A stretch of DNA of 26,109 nucleotides from a virus: positions 1-26,109 of IMG/VR virus record IMGVR_UViG_3300025435_000078; one strand, given 5' to 3'. Every line of letters begins with the position of its first letter. Positions within the stretch are counted from its first letter, which is position 1. A program made the translations under genes and the position numbers. Shown here in pieces: positions 20,295 through 26,109 of this stretch. Under the pieces are notes generated by a model. It was not told the origin of the DNA and made no database searches. It saw only the letters and a list, made by a program, of their open reading frames with translations.

Positions 20295-20326
20295 CACTCA
20301 CTCACTATCGTACAAGGATGCTCAAA

Positions 20327-20806
20327 ATGATTACGCAAAAAGAATTAAAATCACAATTACATTATGACCAAAAAACTGGTATTTTTATTTGGAAATCAAA
20401 TAATAAAATAGCTGGCTACACTAAAGAAAATGGTTATAAATTTATAAGATTAAATTATAAATTGTATAGAAGTCATCATCTTGCTTGGCTTTATGTTAAT
20501 AATGAATTTCCAAAAGATGAAATAGACCATATTGATGGAAATCCAAGTAATAATTCAATTAATAATTTAAGATTAAGCAATTCATCACAAAATAAATGGA
20601 ATACTAGAAAAAGAAAAGATAATACTTCTGGAGTAAAAGGATTGCATTGGTACAAGGCTTATAATAAATGGCAAGTTTATATAAATGCCAATAAAAAAAG
20701 AATTAGTCTTGGTTATTTCAATGATTTTTTTGAAGCGTGTTGTGCAATATATTCTGAAAGAAATAAATTACATGGGGAGTTTAAAAATTATGGCAACGTC
20801 TTATAA
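20327..20806 (+). CDS. HNH homing endonuclease with AP2-type DNA-binding domain
   Basis: A 159-residue protein. HNH_3-type core: HHLAWLYVNNEFPKDEIDHI, DGNPSNNSINNLR; the His-Asp-Gly-Asn-Pro and Asn-Asn-Leu-Arg signatures are complete. The C-terminal AP2-like domain is GVKGLHWYKAYNKWQVYI, SLGYFNDFFEACCAIYSE. AAGGA has 8 nt to the ATG at 20327; an ATG three codons earlier overlaps it. The end overlaps the next gene by 17 nt, as expected for an inserted mobile gene. It is very AT-rich (many AAA, AAT, ATT codons) compared with neighbouring genes, a sign of recent transfer. It is free-standing. Confidence 0.92.
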   Translation: MITQKELKSQLHYDQKTGIFIWKSNNKIAGYTKENGYKFIRLNYKLYRSHHLAWLYVNNEFPKDEIDHIDGNPSNNSINNLRLSNSSQNKWNTRKRKDNTSGVKGLHWYKAYNKWQVYINANKKRISLGYFNDFFEACCAIYSERNKLHGEFKNYGNVL

Positions 20807-20975
20807 CGAGCATACTGGCGATAATCTAGTCAGTCGTGGTTTAACTAAAGAAGGTGAAATAGCCTTTGAACGCATATTTGGCGTTAAAAAAAAAGAGCAA
20901 TGGATTCCACCAGCATTGCCTTTAAGCGAATACCCAGACAACAGTAAGGATGAAAATGATTCAAACAATCTTTGA
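20790..20975 (+). CDS. Small hypothetical protein
   Basis: A 61-residue protein: MATSYNEHTGDNLVSRGLTK, then FERIFGVKKKEQWIPPALPL. The ATG at 20790 has GGGGAG about 10 nt upstream, inside the end of the HNH gene. A short opening with YN-x-H-T-G-D and a central I-F-G-x-K-K is a pattern I have seen in small phage proteins without a function. The tail (DNSKDENDSNN) is disordered. Its end overlaps the start of the next gene. Confidence 0.6.
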   Translation: MATSYNEHTGDNLVSRGLTKEGEIAFERIFGVKKKEQWIPPALPLSEYPDNSKDENDSNNL

Positions 20976-21075
20976 TTTTGTAGCGTGTTACGTTACAGCT
21001 TACGCTATGGGATTTATTACTTGTTTGTGTCTAATCTATTTCATGCAAAATAGTTTGCTTGTAAAAAAACGCTAA
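20956..21075 (+). CDS. 39-residue single-pass membrane protein
   Basis: MIQTIFDFVACYVTAYAMGF followed by ITCLCLIYFMQNSLLVKKR: a hydrophobic segment of about 25 residues with a basic end. AAGGA is 5 nt before the ATG at 20956 (an ATG two codons earlier overlaps it). It overlaps the previous gene by 20 nt and is the last gene of the rightward operon. Its function is unknown. Confidence 0.55.
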   Translation: MIQTIFDFVACYVTAYAMGFITCLCLIYFMQNSLLVKKR

Positions 21076-21086
21076 ATATTACAGAC

Positions 21087-21111
21087 AAACACAGACTCTC
21101 CAACTGTGTTT
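21087..21111. other. Hairpin before the operon terminator
   Basis: AAACACAG (21087-21094) pairs with CTGTGTTT (21104-21111), a perfect 8-bp stem with a 9-nt loop. On the plus strand ATTTT follows, a short T-tract. It stands just before the strong terminator and may add to it; on the minus strand it could help stop leftward transcripts after the phosphoesterase gene. Confidence 0.55.
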
Positions 21112-21116
21112 ATTTT

Positions 21117-21141
21117 AAGAGGCTTCGGCCTCTTCTTTTTT
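21117..21141 (+). terminator. Strong intrinsic terminator of the rightward operon
   Basis: AAGAGGC-TTCG-GCCTCTT is a 7-bp stem with a stable TTCG tetraloop, followed by CTTTTTT. It ends the rightward operon 42 nt after its last stop and directly faces the convergent leftward gene, whose stop is at 21144. Confidence 0.92.
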
Positions 21142-21143
21142 GT

Positions 21144-21896
21144 TTAGTAGTTTGCTACAATTGTAGTCAGCGGAACGGCTACTTCATTAAACGACCCATC
21201 CTTAACATCGTTTAATATATATAGGCCACGAAAATGATTGTTGCCCTGTACGCCCAAATATTCTTCATCGTGTTCGTAACATGAGCCACAGATAATCGCT
21301 GTGAGGGGCTTGCCATCGGCTCGCTTACCATAAGCTACTTGACGGCCTTGTTGATGTCCTGCAAATGCGCTCATGTGTAACTTGTTGAGCATCTGTTGAG
21401 CTGTGCCTATTGGTCTACCCATTAAGCCAGATGTGAAGTAGTGAGAAAATGCTACACCTTCTACATTTACCACTTCTAAAAATGGATAAACTTCCCAATC
21501 TTGATATGGTAAATCATCTATAGATATAAGCCCTTCAAGTTTTCTATCATTATTGATTGCAGTATTTATACGTTGACAATGATTTCCTAACGTCATTATC
21601 ATTCGTGGTCGATATTGTTTTTCTTTGTTTTTCTTTGCTTTGGCATTAAAGTCATATAAAGGCTTTAGGAGCGCATCCATTGCTTCTCTAGCCGCCCAAA
21701 TATCTTTTTGATAACTACGACCTTCAAATGACTTTTTACCTACGTCATAAGAGCTTAAACTTTCCATGTCTGCAAAATCGCCTATACAAATAAATACATC
21801 TGGGCGTTCTTTTAATACAAAGTTTCCGATTGCCGTAAGAAAAGCAAAATCGTTACCTTCTTTAGCTTGCACATCTGGTAATACAAGTATTTTCAT
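21144..21896 (-). CDS. Metallophosphoesterase-like protein
   Basis: A 250-residue protein. Calcineurin-like motifs in order: LPDVQ (6-10), IGDFAD (38-43), LGNH (103-106), FSH (150-152) and AGHQQG (179-184). The first motif normally reads Asp-x-His; here it is Asp8-x-Gln10, so one metal ligand is changed, while the others (Asp40, Asn105/His106, His152, His181) are present. It would hydrolyse a phosphate ester of unknown substrate. It is the last gene of the late leftward block, after lysozyme. Phages often carry such enzymes, but their roles are mostly unknown. The ATG at 21896 is at the natural start of the fold. Confidence 0.82.
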   Translation of the reverse strand: MKILVLPDVQAKEGNDFAFLTAIGNFVLKERPDVFICIGDFADMESLSSYDVGKKSFEGRSYQKDIWAAREAMDALLKPLYDFNAKAKKNKEKQYRPRMIMTLGNHCQRINTAINNDRKLEGLISIDDLPYQDWEVYPFLEVVNVEGVAFSHYFTSGLMGRPIGTAQQMLNKLHMSAFAGHQQGRQVAYGKRADGKPLTAIICGSCYEHDEEYLGVQGNNHFRGLYILNDVKDGSFNEVAVPLTTIVANY

Positions 21897-21918
21897 TGGG
21901 TTATACCCCTAATGCGAT

Positions 21919-22101
21919 TTACTTTCGCATATTAGGCAAAGGATGTGCTTCTTGTAAAGATGTTTTTTCGTGCTTTTTTAACTCTTTTTCTAAAGCCATA
22001 ACGTGTTCACGTTCTTTTTTCCACTCACGTTCAATAGCGTATTCTTTTTTCTCGCTACGAATTGCTGGTTTTTCTGCGTTAAATTTAAAATTTGTTGCCA
22101 T
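21919..22101 (-). CDS. Small charged coiled-coil protein
   Basis: A 60-residue protein, over 40 percent Lys/Glu/Arg: MATNFKFNAEKPAIRSEKKE then REWKKEREHVMALEKELKKH, a single long helix. AAGGA lies 6 nt before the ATG. It sits between lysozyme (9 nt) and phosphoesterase (22 nt) in the same operon. No family is recognised; it has no signal peptide or membrane segment, so it is not an obvious spanin. Confidence 0.6.
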   Translation of the reverse strand: MATNFKFNAEKPAIRSEKKEYAIEREWKKEREHVMALEKELKKHEKTSLQEAHPLPNMRK

Positions 22102-22110
22102 GATAATTCC

Positions 22111-22554
22111 TTATGATAAAAATAATAGTGCTTCTGCTTTACGTCTGTTATCTAATTGCGGAATAACTTTGCCACCAGCTTTGTTATATCTAAGTAGATT
22201 TCTAACAACGCCTGCTTTATCTCTACGATTAATCGCTTGCCTGACGGAACTCCGCTGAAATGTTCCAAGACCGAGATTAAAGCAATAATCAATAATAGCG
22301 TCAAACTGATTTTGGCTGAGTTCAACATCAACGTATCTTGCCAATCCAAGTTCAAATTTTCTGACATCTGCAACCAATAAGTCATTGACCTCTCCTAAAG
22401 TAAATGTGCGATTCCAGCTATCAGGTAAAACAGTACCATCGCCAATGAGATGCCCAACACCCACGGTATACAGACCAACACAATCACGATAAGGTTTAAG
22501 CCTAACGCCTTCATACGCTTTAATTAGCTCTAGACCGCGTTGAGATGTTTTCAT
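22111..22554 (-). CDS. Lysozyme (endolysin), glycoside hydrolase 24
   Basis: A 147-residue T4-type lysozyme. The catalytic triad fits: Glu15 (AYEG), Asp24 (YRDCVG) and Thr30 (YTVGVGH), with the usual spacing. RSSVRQAINRR, VVRNLLRYNKAGGKVIPQLD and RRKAEALLF follow the family. It cleaves peptidoglycan to release progeny. There is no signal peptide, so it needs the holin at 23141-23623. The start at 22554 overlaps the endonuclease stop as ATGA and has no Shine-Dalgarno, so translation should depend on the endonuclease being translated; a TTG four codons upstream has no ribosome site either. Confidence 0.92.
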   Translation of the reverse strand: MKTSQRGLELIKAYEGVRLKPYRDCVGLYTVGVGHLIGDGTVLPDSWNRTFTLGEVNDLLVADVRKFELGLARYVDVELSQNQFDAIIDYCFNLGLGTFQRSSVRQAINRRDKAGVVRNLLRYNKAGGKVIPQLDNRRKAEALLFLS

Positions 22555-23141
22555 TTGTTTTTGCAATTATCAAAATGATACCTTTTCATATTTGCACCAG
22601 CACCAATTAATTTACAATGGGGACAAGTAACGCTTTTGCGCTTTCCCTTCATAGCTTGTTTTCTTTTTTCAGTATCTTCTTTATTAGACCATCTTGCTTT
22701 AGACACCAAAGATTTTAATTCTTTTGTTTTATCGCTGTTTTTAGTACCTAACATTTTTCCATATCTGCGTTTACGTTCTTCATCTGATACGTTTTGCATT
22801 ACAGATTTCATGTGCCAATTATCTTTTTTAGCTGGATTTAATTCACCAGACGCAGCACCAATAGCTTTATTTTTAGTATTAAATAATTTGTCTTTAAAAA
22901 ACAAATCAATATATAACTGCTCTACTTGTCTAGCTTTTTGCAAATCTTTAGTTTCAATAAATTCTTTAAATTCAAATTCATTTTCACCGTACAAATTCCA
23001 AGCTCTTTGCAAATGGTCACAATGATGTGAATTTCTTTTAAGTTCACGTTTATGTGTTGCAATTCTATCCTTTATGCTTACAGAACTGCCAACATAAAAT
23101 TTATTGCTTGGTTTATGTATTATTGCGTAAACGCCAATCAT
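22551..23141 (-). CDS. GIY-YIG homing endonuclease with zinc-finger tail
   Basis: A 196-residue protein. The catalytic domain (1-95): GVYAI (3-7), YVGSS (16-20), the helix with IKDRIATHKREL, and YGENEFEF. It matches the 5163-5723 endonuclease through this domain. A basic middle (KKDNWHMKSVM, DEERKRRYGKML, KARWSNKEDTEKRKQAMKGK) follows, then a zinc-finger-like end: CPHCKLIGAGANMKRYHFDN with a last Cys, a module I know from phage homing endonucleases. It starts with TAATG overlap on the holin gene, without a Shine-Dalgarno, and ends with ATGA overlap on lysozyme, so it sits inside the lysis cassette. Confidence 0.92.
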   Translation of the reverse strand: MIGVYAIIHKPSNKFYVGSSVSIKDRIATHKRELKRNSHHCDHLQRAWNLYGENEFEFKEFIETKDLQKARQVEQLYIDLFFKDKLFNTKNKAIGAASGELNPAKKDNWHMKSVMQNVSDEERKRRYGKMLGTKNSDKTKELKSLVSKARWSNKEDTEKRKQAMKGKRKSVTCPHCKLIGAGANMKRYHFDNCKNK

Positions 23142-23623
23142 TATTTATTAAAATGCCTACAACCAAAATAAAACCCACAAATAGAAGCCCAAACTGTTTG
23201 TGTGTCTGTATTCCATAAAAGTGGAAGTGCCGCATCAAATTTAACACCGTTATAATAAGCATACCAGCATCCAAATATCTCTACGAATAAGAAGATTGCA
23301 AATAACCCAAAAGTGATTGCTGGGCGCACTAACGCACGAATATTAATTACCCATGTGCTTGCACCAACTGCTGATGCAGAATCGTTTGCAAGCGCAGCAA
23401 TAAGGTCTGATGATGCTGTTTGCTCTTGAACTTCGCTAAACTTAATTTCTTCCAAGTCTTTTTGTGCAACATAGCCCAACTTTTGTAATTCTAGTTGTTG
23501 AGTGAATTGCAATTGAGCCATTTCTAGTTCATGTTTGTTATCAGACTTGTTTTGGAAGTATTCTAGTATTTTAGGAAAACCACCAGATAAGAATGAAACA
23601 ATTGTAGTGAGAAGAGTAAACAT
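23141..23623 (-). CDS. Holin, GTA 3TM-like
   Basis: A 160-residue protein. A hydrophobic N-terminal segment (1-20), a charged helix rich in Gln and Glu (30-70), then from residue 90: INIRALVRPAITFGLFAIFL, FVEIFGCWYAYY and a last hydrophobic helix near ASICGFYFGCRHF. The layout of an amphipathic front, a Arg-x-x-x-Arg-Pro turn leading into two or three membrane helices, and an ending in GFYFG-x-R matches the holin-of-three-TMs family (PF11351 type). It would permeabilise the inner membrane for lysozyme. Overlaps of 1 nt on both sides link it to the membrane protein upstream and the endonuclease downstream. Confidence 0.8.
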   Translation of the reverse strand: MFTLLTTIVSFLSGGFPKILEYFQNKSDNKHELEMAQLQFTQQLELQKLGYVAQKDLEEIKFSEVQEQTASSDLIAALANDSASAVGASTWVINIRALVRPAITFGLFAIFLFVEIFGCWYAYYNGVKFDAALPLLWNTDTQTVWASICGFYFGCRHFNK

Positions 23624-23913
23624 TATTTAACTATCCTATTAATACGTTCTTGTAAAATTGCAATGTTTTCACGATTAATACCAATATCATCACGATTCTT
23701 TTGAATATCTTTTTCTAAGTCCATGCGTAACTTTTCACGAGCTAACTCTGCACCTGTATTTACTGCTTGATTATTGTCGCTAGTAACAACAAGACTGATT
23801 TTACTATTTAATACTGTGATGTTATGTTGAATATCACTAATTTGAGAAAGCAACCATCCTATGCTTAATACAAGCACAGGAAACATCATCTCGGTTAATT
23901 TAGTAAAGTTCAT
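23623..23913 (-). CDS. Membrane-anchored coiled-coil protein
   Basis: A 96-residue protein: an N-terminal membrane helix (about 8-26, MMFPVLVLSIGWLLSQI), then an asparagine/serine-rich link and a long charged helix (55-96, LAREKLRMDLEKDIQKN, then IAILQERINRIV). The topology, a membrane anchor and a long periplasmic coiled coil, is that of an inner-membrane spanin, but there is no clear outer-membrane lipoprotein partner nested in it. It is ATGA-coupled to the next upstream gene and TAATG-coupled to the holin. Confidence 0.65.
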   Translation of the reverse strand: MNFTKLTEMMFPVLVLSIGWLLSQISDIQHNITVLNSKISLVVTSDNNQAVNTGAELAREKLRMDLEKDIQKNRDDIGINRENIAILQERINRIVK

Positions 23914-24143
23914 TTATCTGCTTTATTATCAATTTTATCAAACAACTTGCTTAACATATCTTTAATTTCACGAATGTCATCACGATAGTCATCTTTAGCA
24001 AGATATTGTTTTGGTAGTTCTTCGCGTAAATGAGCTAAATCAGCTTTTAATTCTTTAACCGCAGCCCATAGTTCTCTTGCAAACCAACCTACAACTAAAC
24101 TTGTTGTAGTTAAACCAAAGTTGACGATAGTTTGAAAATCCAT
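23910..24143 (-). CDS. Second membrane-anchored coiled-coil protein
   Basis: A 77-residue protein: MDFQTIVNFGLTTTSLVVGW forms one membrane segment, then a charged coiled coil (VKELKADLAHLREELPKQYL, DDIREIKDMLSKLFDKIDNK). The LREELPK-x-YLAKDDY pattern is familiar from small phage proteins near holins; the exact role is unknown. It overlaps the next gene by 4 nt. With the neighbour it makes a pair of similar topology but no clear sequence identity. Accessory holin, antiholin or spanin-like function is possible. Confidence 0.7.
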   Translation of the reverse strand: MDFQTIVNFGLTTTSLVVGWFARELWAAVKELKADLAHLREELPKQYLAKDDYRDDIREIKDMLSKLFDKIDNKADK

Positions 24144-24151
24144 GATAAGCC

Positions 24152-24874
24152 CTATAGTTTAAAGATGTAAGCAAGTGCATAGTAAGGTGGAATGTTTGCA
24201 CCTGTACCGCTTGTACCTGTTGATTGGTTAGCAACAGTAATTCCTGTTGTTGCTGTAGAAGTATTTGCTGTTGTTAAAGATGTTAAACATTGAGTTGAGC
24301 TTCCTGATTGTGGTTGCAATCCTGTTGCTTCTTGATATGTATGATTATGGCCTGGGTCAGTAACAATAGCAGTATGTGTATGTGATACAACAATACTATC
24401 TGCACTACCACCTGTTTGACCTACTGAATAAGAACCACCAGCAGCAATAACAAATCTATCACGCAAATCAGGTGAACCATTAGTACCATCACACAAATTC
24501 CATCCGCTAGGAATAGAACCAATTGCACCAGACCACAACATAATCATGCCAGTAGTGAATGATGATGGTGCTACAGGAATACTACCAATAATGCCGTAAA
24601 TGTTGTCGTAAGTAGCAATCAAATTGCCTACAGAATCTTTTAATACTAGCTTATAGTTATAACCAGCTTGAAACCATAACTCGCTAGGTAAACGACCATC
24701 TGTACCTATAACAATAGGATTAGCGTTAGGAATAAGACCATTAACGTCTGTGTAAGATGTAAGCGGTGTGCTTGAACCAGCTTGGTAAGTATATAAAAGA
24801 CCACCAGCTAAAGGTTGGCCTGTGTTATCTAAAAACGATATTCCGTTTCCGATTGGGGATAGATTAACGCTCAT
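24152..24874 (-). CDS. Tail collar-domain tail fibre protein
   Basis: A 240-residue protein. Residues 1-105 (VNLSPIGNGISFLDNTGQPL, LLYTYQAGSSTPLTSYTD, NPIVIGTDGRLPSELWFQAG, YNYKLVLKD) form a beta-rich head familiar from podophage tail proteins. Residues 108-150 are a tail collar domain (MIMLWSGAIGSIPSGWNLCD, GSPDLRDRFVIAAGG, then VGQTGG). The C-terminal part has histidine pairs (SHTHTAIV, GHNHTY), common in iron-binding trimeric fibre tips, and ends in PPYYALAYIFKL, the usual ending for this group. It likely contacts the host surface. It is followed 8 nt later by the small membrane genes and preceded 2 nt earlier by a structural gene. Confidence 0.88.
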   Translation of the reverse strand: MSVNLSPIGNGISFLDNTGQPLAGGLLYTYQAGSSTPLTSYTDVNGLIPNANPIVIGTDGRLPSELWFQAGYNYKLVLKDSVGNLIATYDNIYGIIGSIPVAPSSFTTGMIMLWSGAIGSIPSGWNLCDGTNGSPDLRDRFVIAAGGSYSVGQTGGSADSIVVSHTHTAIVTDPGHNHTYQEATGLQPQSGSSTQCLTSLTTANTSTATTGITVANQSTGTSGTGANIPPYYALAYIFKL

Positions 24875-24876
24875 TT

Positions 24877-26109
24877 TTATTCCTTACCTATATTTGATAA
24901 TAAATTAACAACATTAGAAGTTGCAGGAAGCATATTTGCCCCAACTCCATATACTGCTGCTTTTGTAGCTGCTTTAGGAAGTGTTTTTGTTAATAATTGT
25001 TTACGCATTGTATCGCTACTCATGCCAGCACCAAATTCATATTTAAGTCTATTACGTTCTTTTTCTGCCATTGATGCTGCTGTTGCTTCTGCATTTTTAG
25101 ACAATTTATTTACAGTTGATGCCACAGGAAGTCCCGTTGCTATATCAATAGCACCAGCAACTAAATTACCTGCATTTTCACTTCCTTGTTTATTTTCTTG
25201 CTGTTGTTGAGTAAAGAATTTTCTTAATGAACCGCCAGTTCCTGACATACTTACATGATGACCAACAGGCAAATTAAATGCTGCATCAGCTACTTCACCA
25301 AAATTCTTTAATTTTTTAATCATTTCTGGTGAAAATATTAAATCCAACTTTTTGTTATCTTCTAAATTTTTAATAATTTTGTTATATGTAGTTGCACTAA
25401 AACCATTTCCAGATTTAGTTGATTCAGTTCTTATATGATTTAACACGCCAGCTTGCATATTTTGCATTGCAACAGGGTCATCTTTAATTAAATCAATATA
25501 ATTAGCTAACTCTTTATTTTTTGCTTTAATAATATATGAAGAATTAAAATTATCAGGACTTAATTTTCCATTTTTAAAATCTGCATAAGTTTCATTATAT
25601 AAAGGACTATTTTCATCTTGCATTTGTTTTTCATGTCTTGCTAAAGAACGTGCTTCATCAGCCGCTGTTTTTAATTCAGCAGTTGCACCTTCTGGTATTG
25701 GCAAGTTTTCCATTTCATCTCTAATTAAACCTAATGCGTGTTTAATTGTTCCATCTACAGATGGTGACCGTTGAATTGTTGCAATATCACTTCTAAGTTT
25801 TTCAAATTTTGAAAAATTCATTGAAACTTTTCCGCTTGCATAATCTTGTATTTGTTTTAATATTTTTCCACCAGTACCTTCGGGTTTACCTTCATGGTCT
25901 GTTAAATAAATCAAATCATTTTCAGCATTTAATCTATCGAGTGCATTTTTACCTAATACAGTTCCATCAACTGGCAAATTACCACCATTTAAATCTGCAA
26001 CTTTTTTATATGCAGAAGTAATTGCTGATTTTAATGAATCAGCTTTTTTTGCAACGCTTTTAATTTGTTCTTCTGCCGTTGAAAAATGACCAGAATCTTG
26101 AACTAAAGG
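24877..26109 (-). CDS. Large helical structural protein, N-terminus beyond right edge
   Basis: The frame is open from the stop at 24877 to the right edge: 410 residues visible and no true start. A TTG at 25977 could be read as a start but has no ribosome site, and 44 in-frame codons precede it to the edge. The visible part is almost wholly helical and charged (for example KILKQIQDYASGKVSMNFSK, LRSDIATIQRSP, NKELANYIDLIKDDPVAMQN), with a more hydrophobic Ala/Gly-rich end (VAGAIDIATGLPVASTVNKL, AAVYGVGANMLPATSNVV). This recalls internal virion or ejection proteins of podophages, which are long and helical with membrane-active ends. The assignment is inference; no named domain is recognised. Confidence 0.7.
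   Translation of the reverse strand, partial: PLVQDSGHFSTAEEQIKSVAKKADSLKSAITSAYKKVADLNGGNLPVDGTVLGKNALDRLNAENDLIYLTDHEGKPEGTGGKILKQIQDYASGKVSMNFSKFEKLRSDIATIQRSPSVDGTIKHALGLIRDEMENLPIPEGATAELKTAADEARSLARHEKQMQDENSPLYNETYADFKNGKLSPDNFNSSYIIKAKNKELANYIDLIKDDPVAMQNMQAGVLNHIRTESTKSGNGFSATTYNKIIKNLEDNKKLDLIFSPEMIKKLKNFGEVADAAFNLPVGHHVSMSGTGGSLRKFFTQQQQENKQGSENAGNLVAGAIDIATGLPVASTVNKLSKNAEATAASMAEKERNRLKYEFGAGMSSDTMRKQLLTKTLPKAATKAAVYGVGANMLPATSNVVNLLSNIGKE

Noticed and set aside
25975-25977. TTG as the start of the right-edge structural gene
   Set aside because: There is no ribosome site, the frame continues for 44 codons to the edge with similar composition, so the true start is outside.
1-26109. 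Lysogeny genes, CRISPR arrays, insertion sequences
   Set aside because: No integrase, transposase, spaced repeats or phage attachment duplicates were seen anywhere in the window. A temperate life style cannot be claimed from the Cro-like gene alone.

Overview
The window is part of an AT-rich genome of a tailed double-stranded DNA bacteriophage. The call rests on a complete packaging and head module (small and large terminase, P22-type portal, acidic scaffold, P22-type coat protein), tail-fibre and tail-collar proteins, a holin/lysozyme pair, and a replication/recombination set (replisome organiser, candidate helicase loader, single-strand annealing protein, SSB, NinG). The portal and coat families suggest a short-tailed, P22-like head plan, and the small accessory proteins look like those of phages of Gram-negative bacteria. 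The host cannot be fixed from the sequence. I see no integrase, CI-like repressor, tRNA, rRNA, CRISPR array or insertion sequence.

Layout. (a) 1-17613 is transcribed leftwards. Read in transcription order from 17613 it begins with a Cro-like helix-turn-helix gene, the replisome organiser and a candidate helicase loader. A chain of very small, overlapping genes follows (16355-14786), then a conserved hypothetical gene, a C5-cytosine methyltransferase, NinG, a few small proteins, a GroES-like co-chaperonin, the terminases, portal, scaffold, coat protein, four small beta-rich virion-type proteins, and a long repetitive tail fibre that runs off the left edge. (b) 17614-17785 is a divergent control region with a promoter candidate for each direction. 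(c) 17786-21075 is a rightward early operon: small proteins, a Sak/DUF1071-type annealing protein, SSB, a helix-turn-helix protein, an HNH homing endonuclease and a small membrane protein, closed by a strong terminator at 21117-21141. (d) 21144-26109 is leftward again: a helical structural protein entering from the right edge, tail collar protein, two membrane/coiled-coil proteins, holin, lysozyme and a metallophosphoesterase. If the genome is circular or circularly permuted, the right-edge gene could belong to the same late transcript that leaves at the left edge; this is inference.

How the genes work together. Divergent promoters probably set the switch between the rightward early genes and the leftward genes. 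No polymerase, primase or helicase is present here, so the organiser/loader pair may recruit host enzymes or enzymes coded outside the window. A well-formed sigma70-type promoter (6688-6716) between portal and scaffold would give extra transcription of scaffold and coat, and a terminator at 3367-3394 would trim that message. The phage-coded co-chaperonin plausibly helps fold the coat or another virion protein.

Most notable: four homing-endonuclease genes fitted tightly between essential genes, two of them joined by 1-4 nt overlaps on both sides; at least eight genes of 27-57 codons packed by overlapping stop/start codons; a divergent GroES homologue; an N-terminal module shared by two neighbouring virion genes; and a possible three-way-junction RNA directly after an extended -10 promoter (20228-20294).
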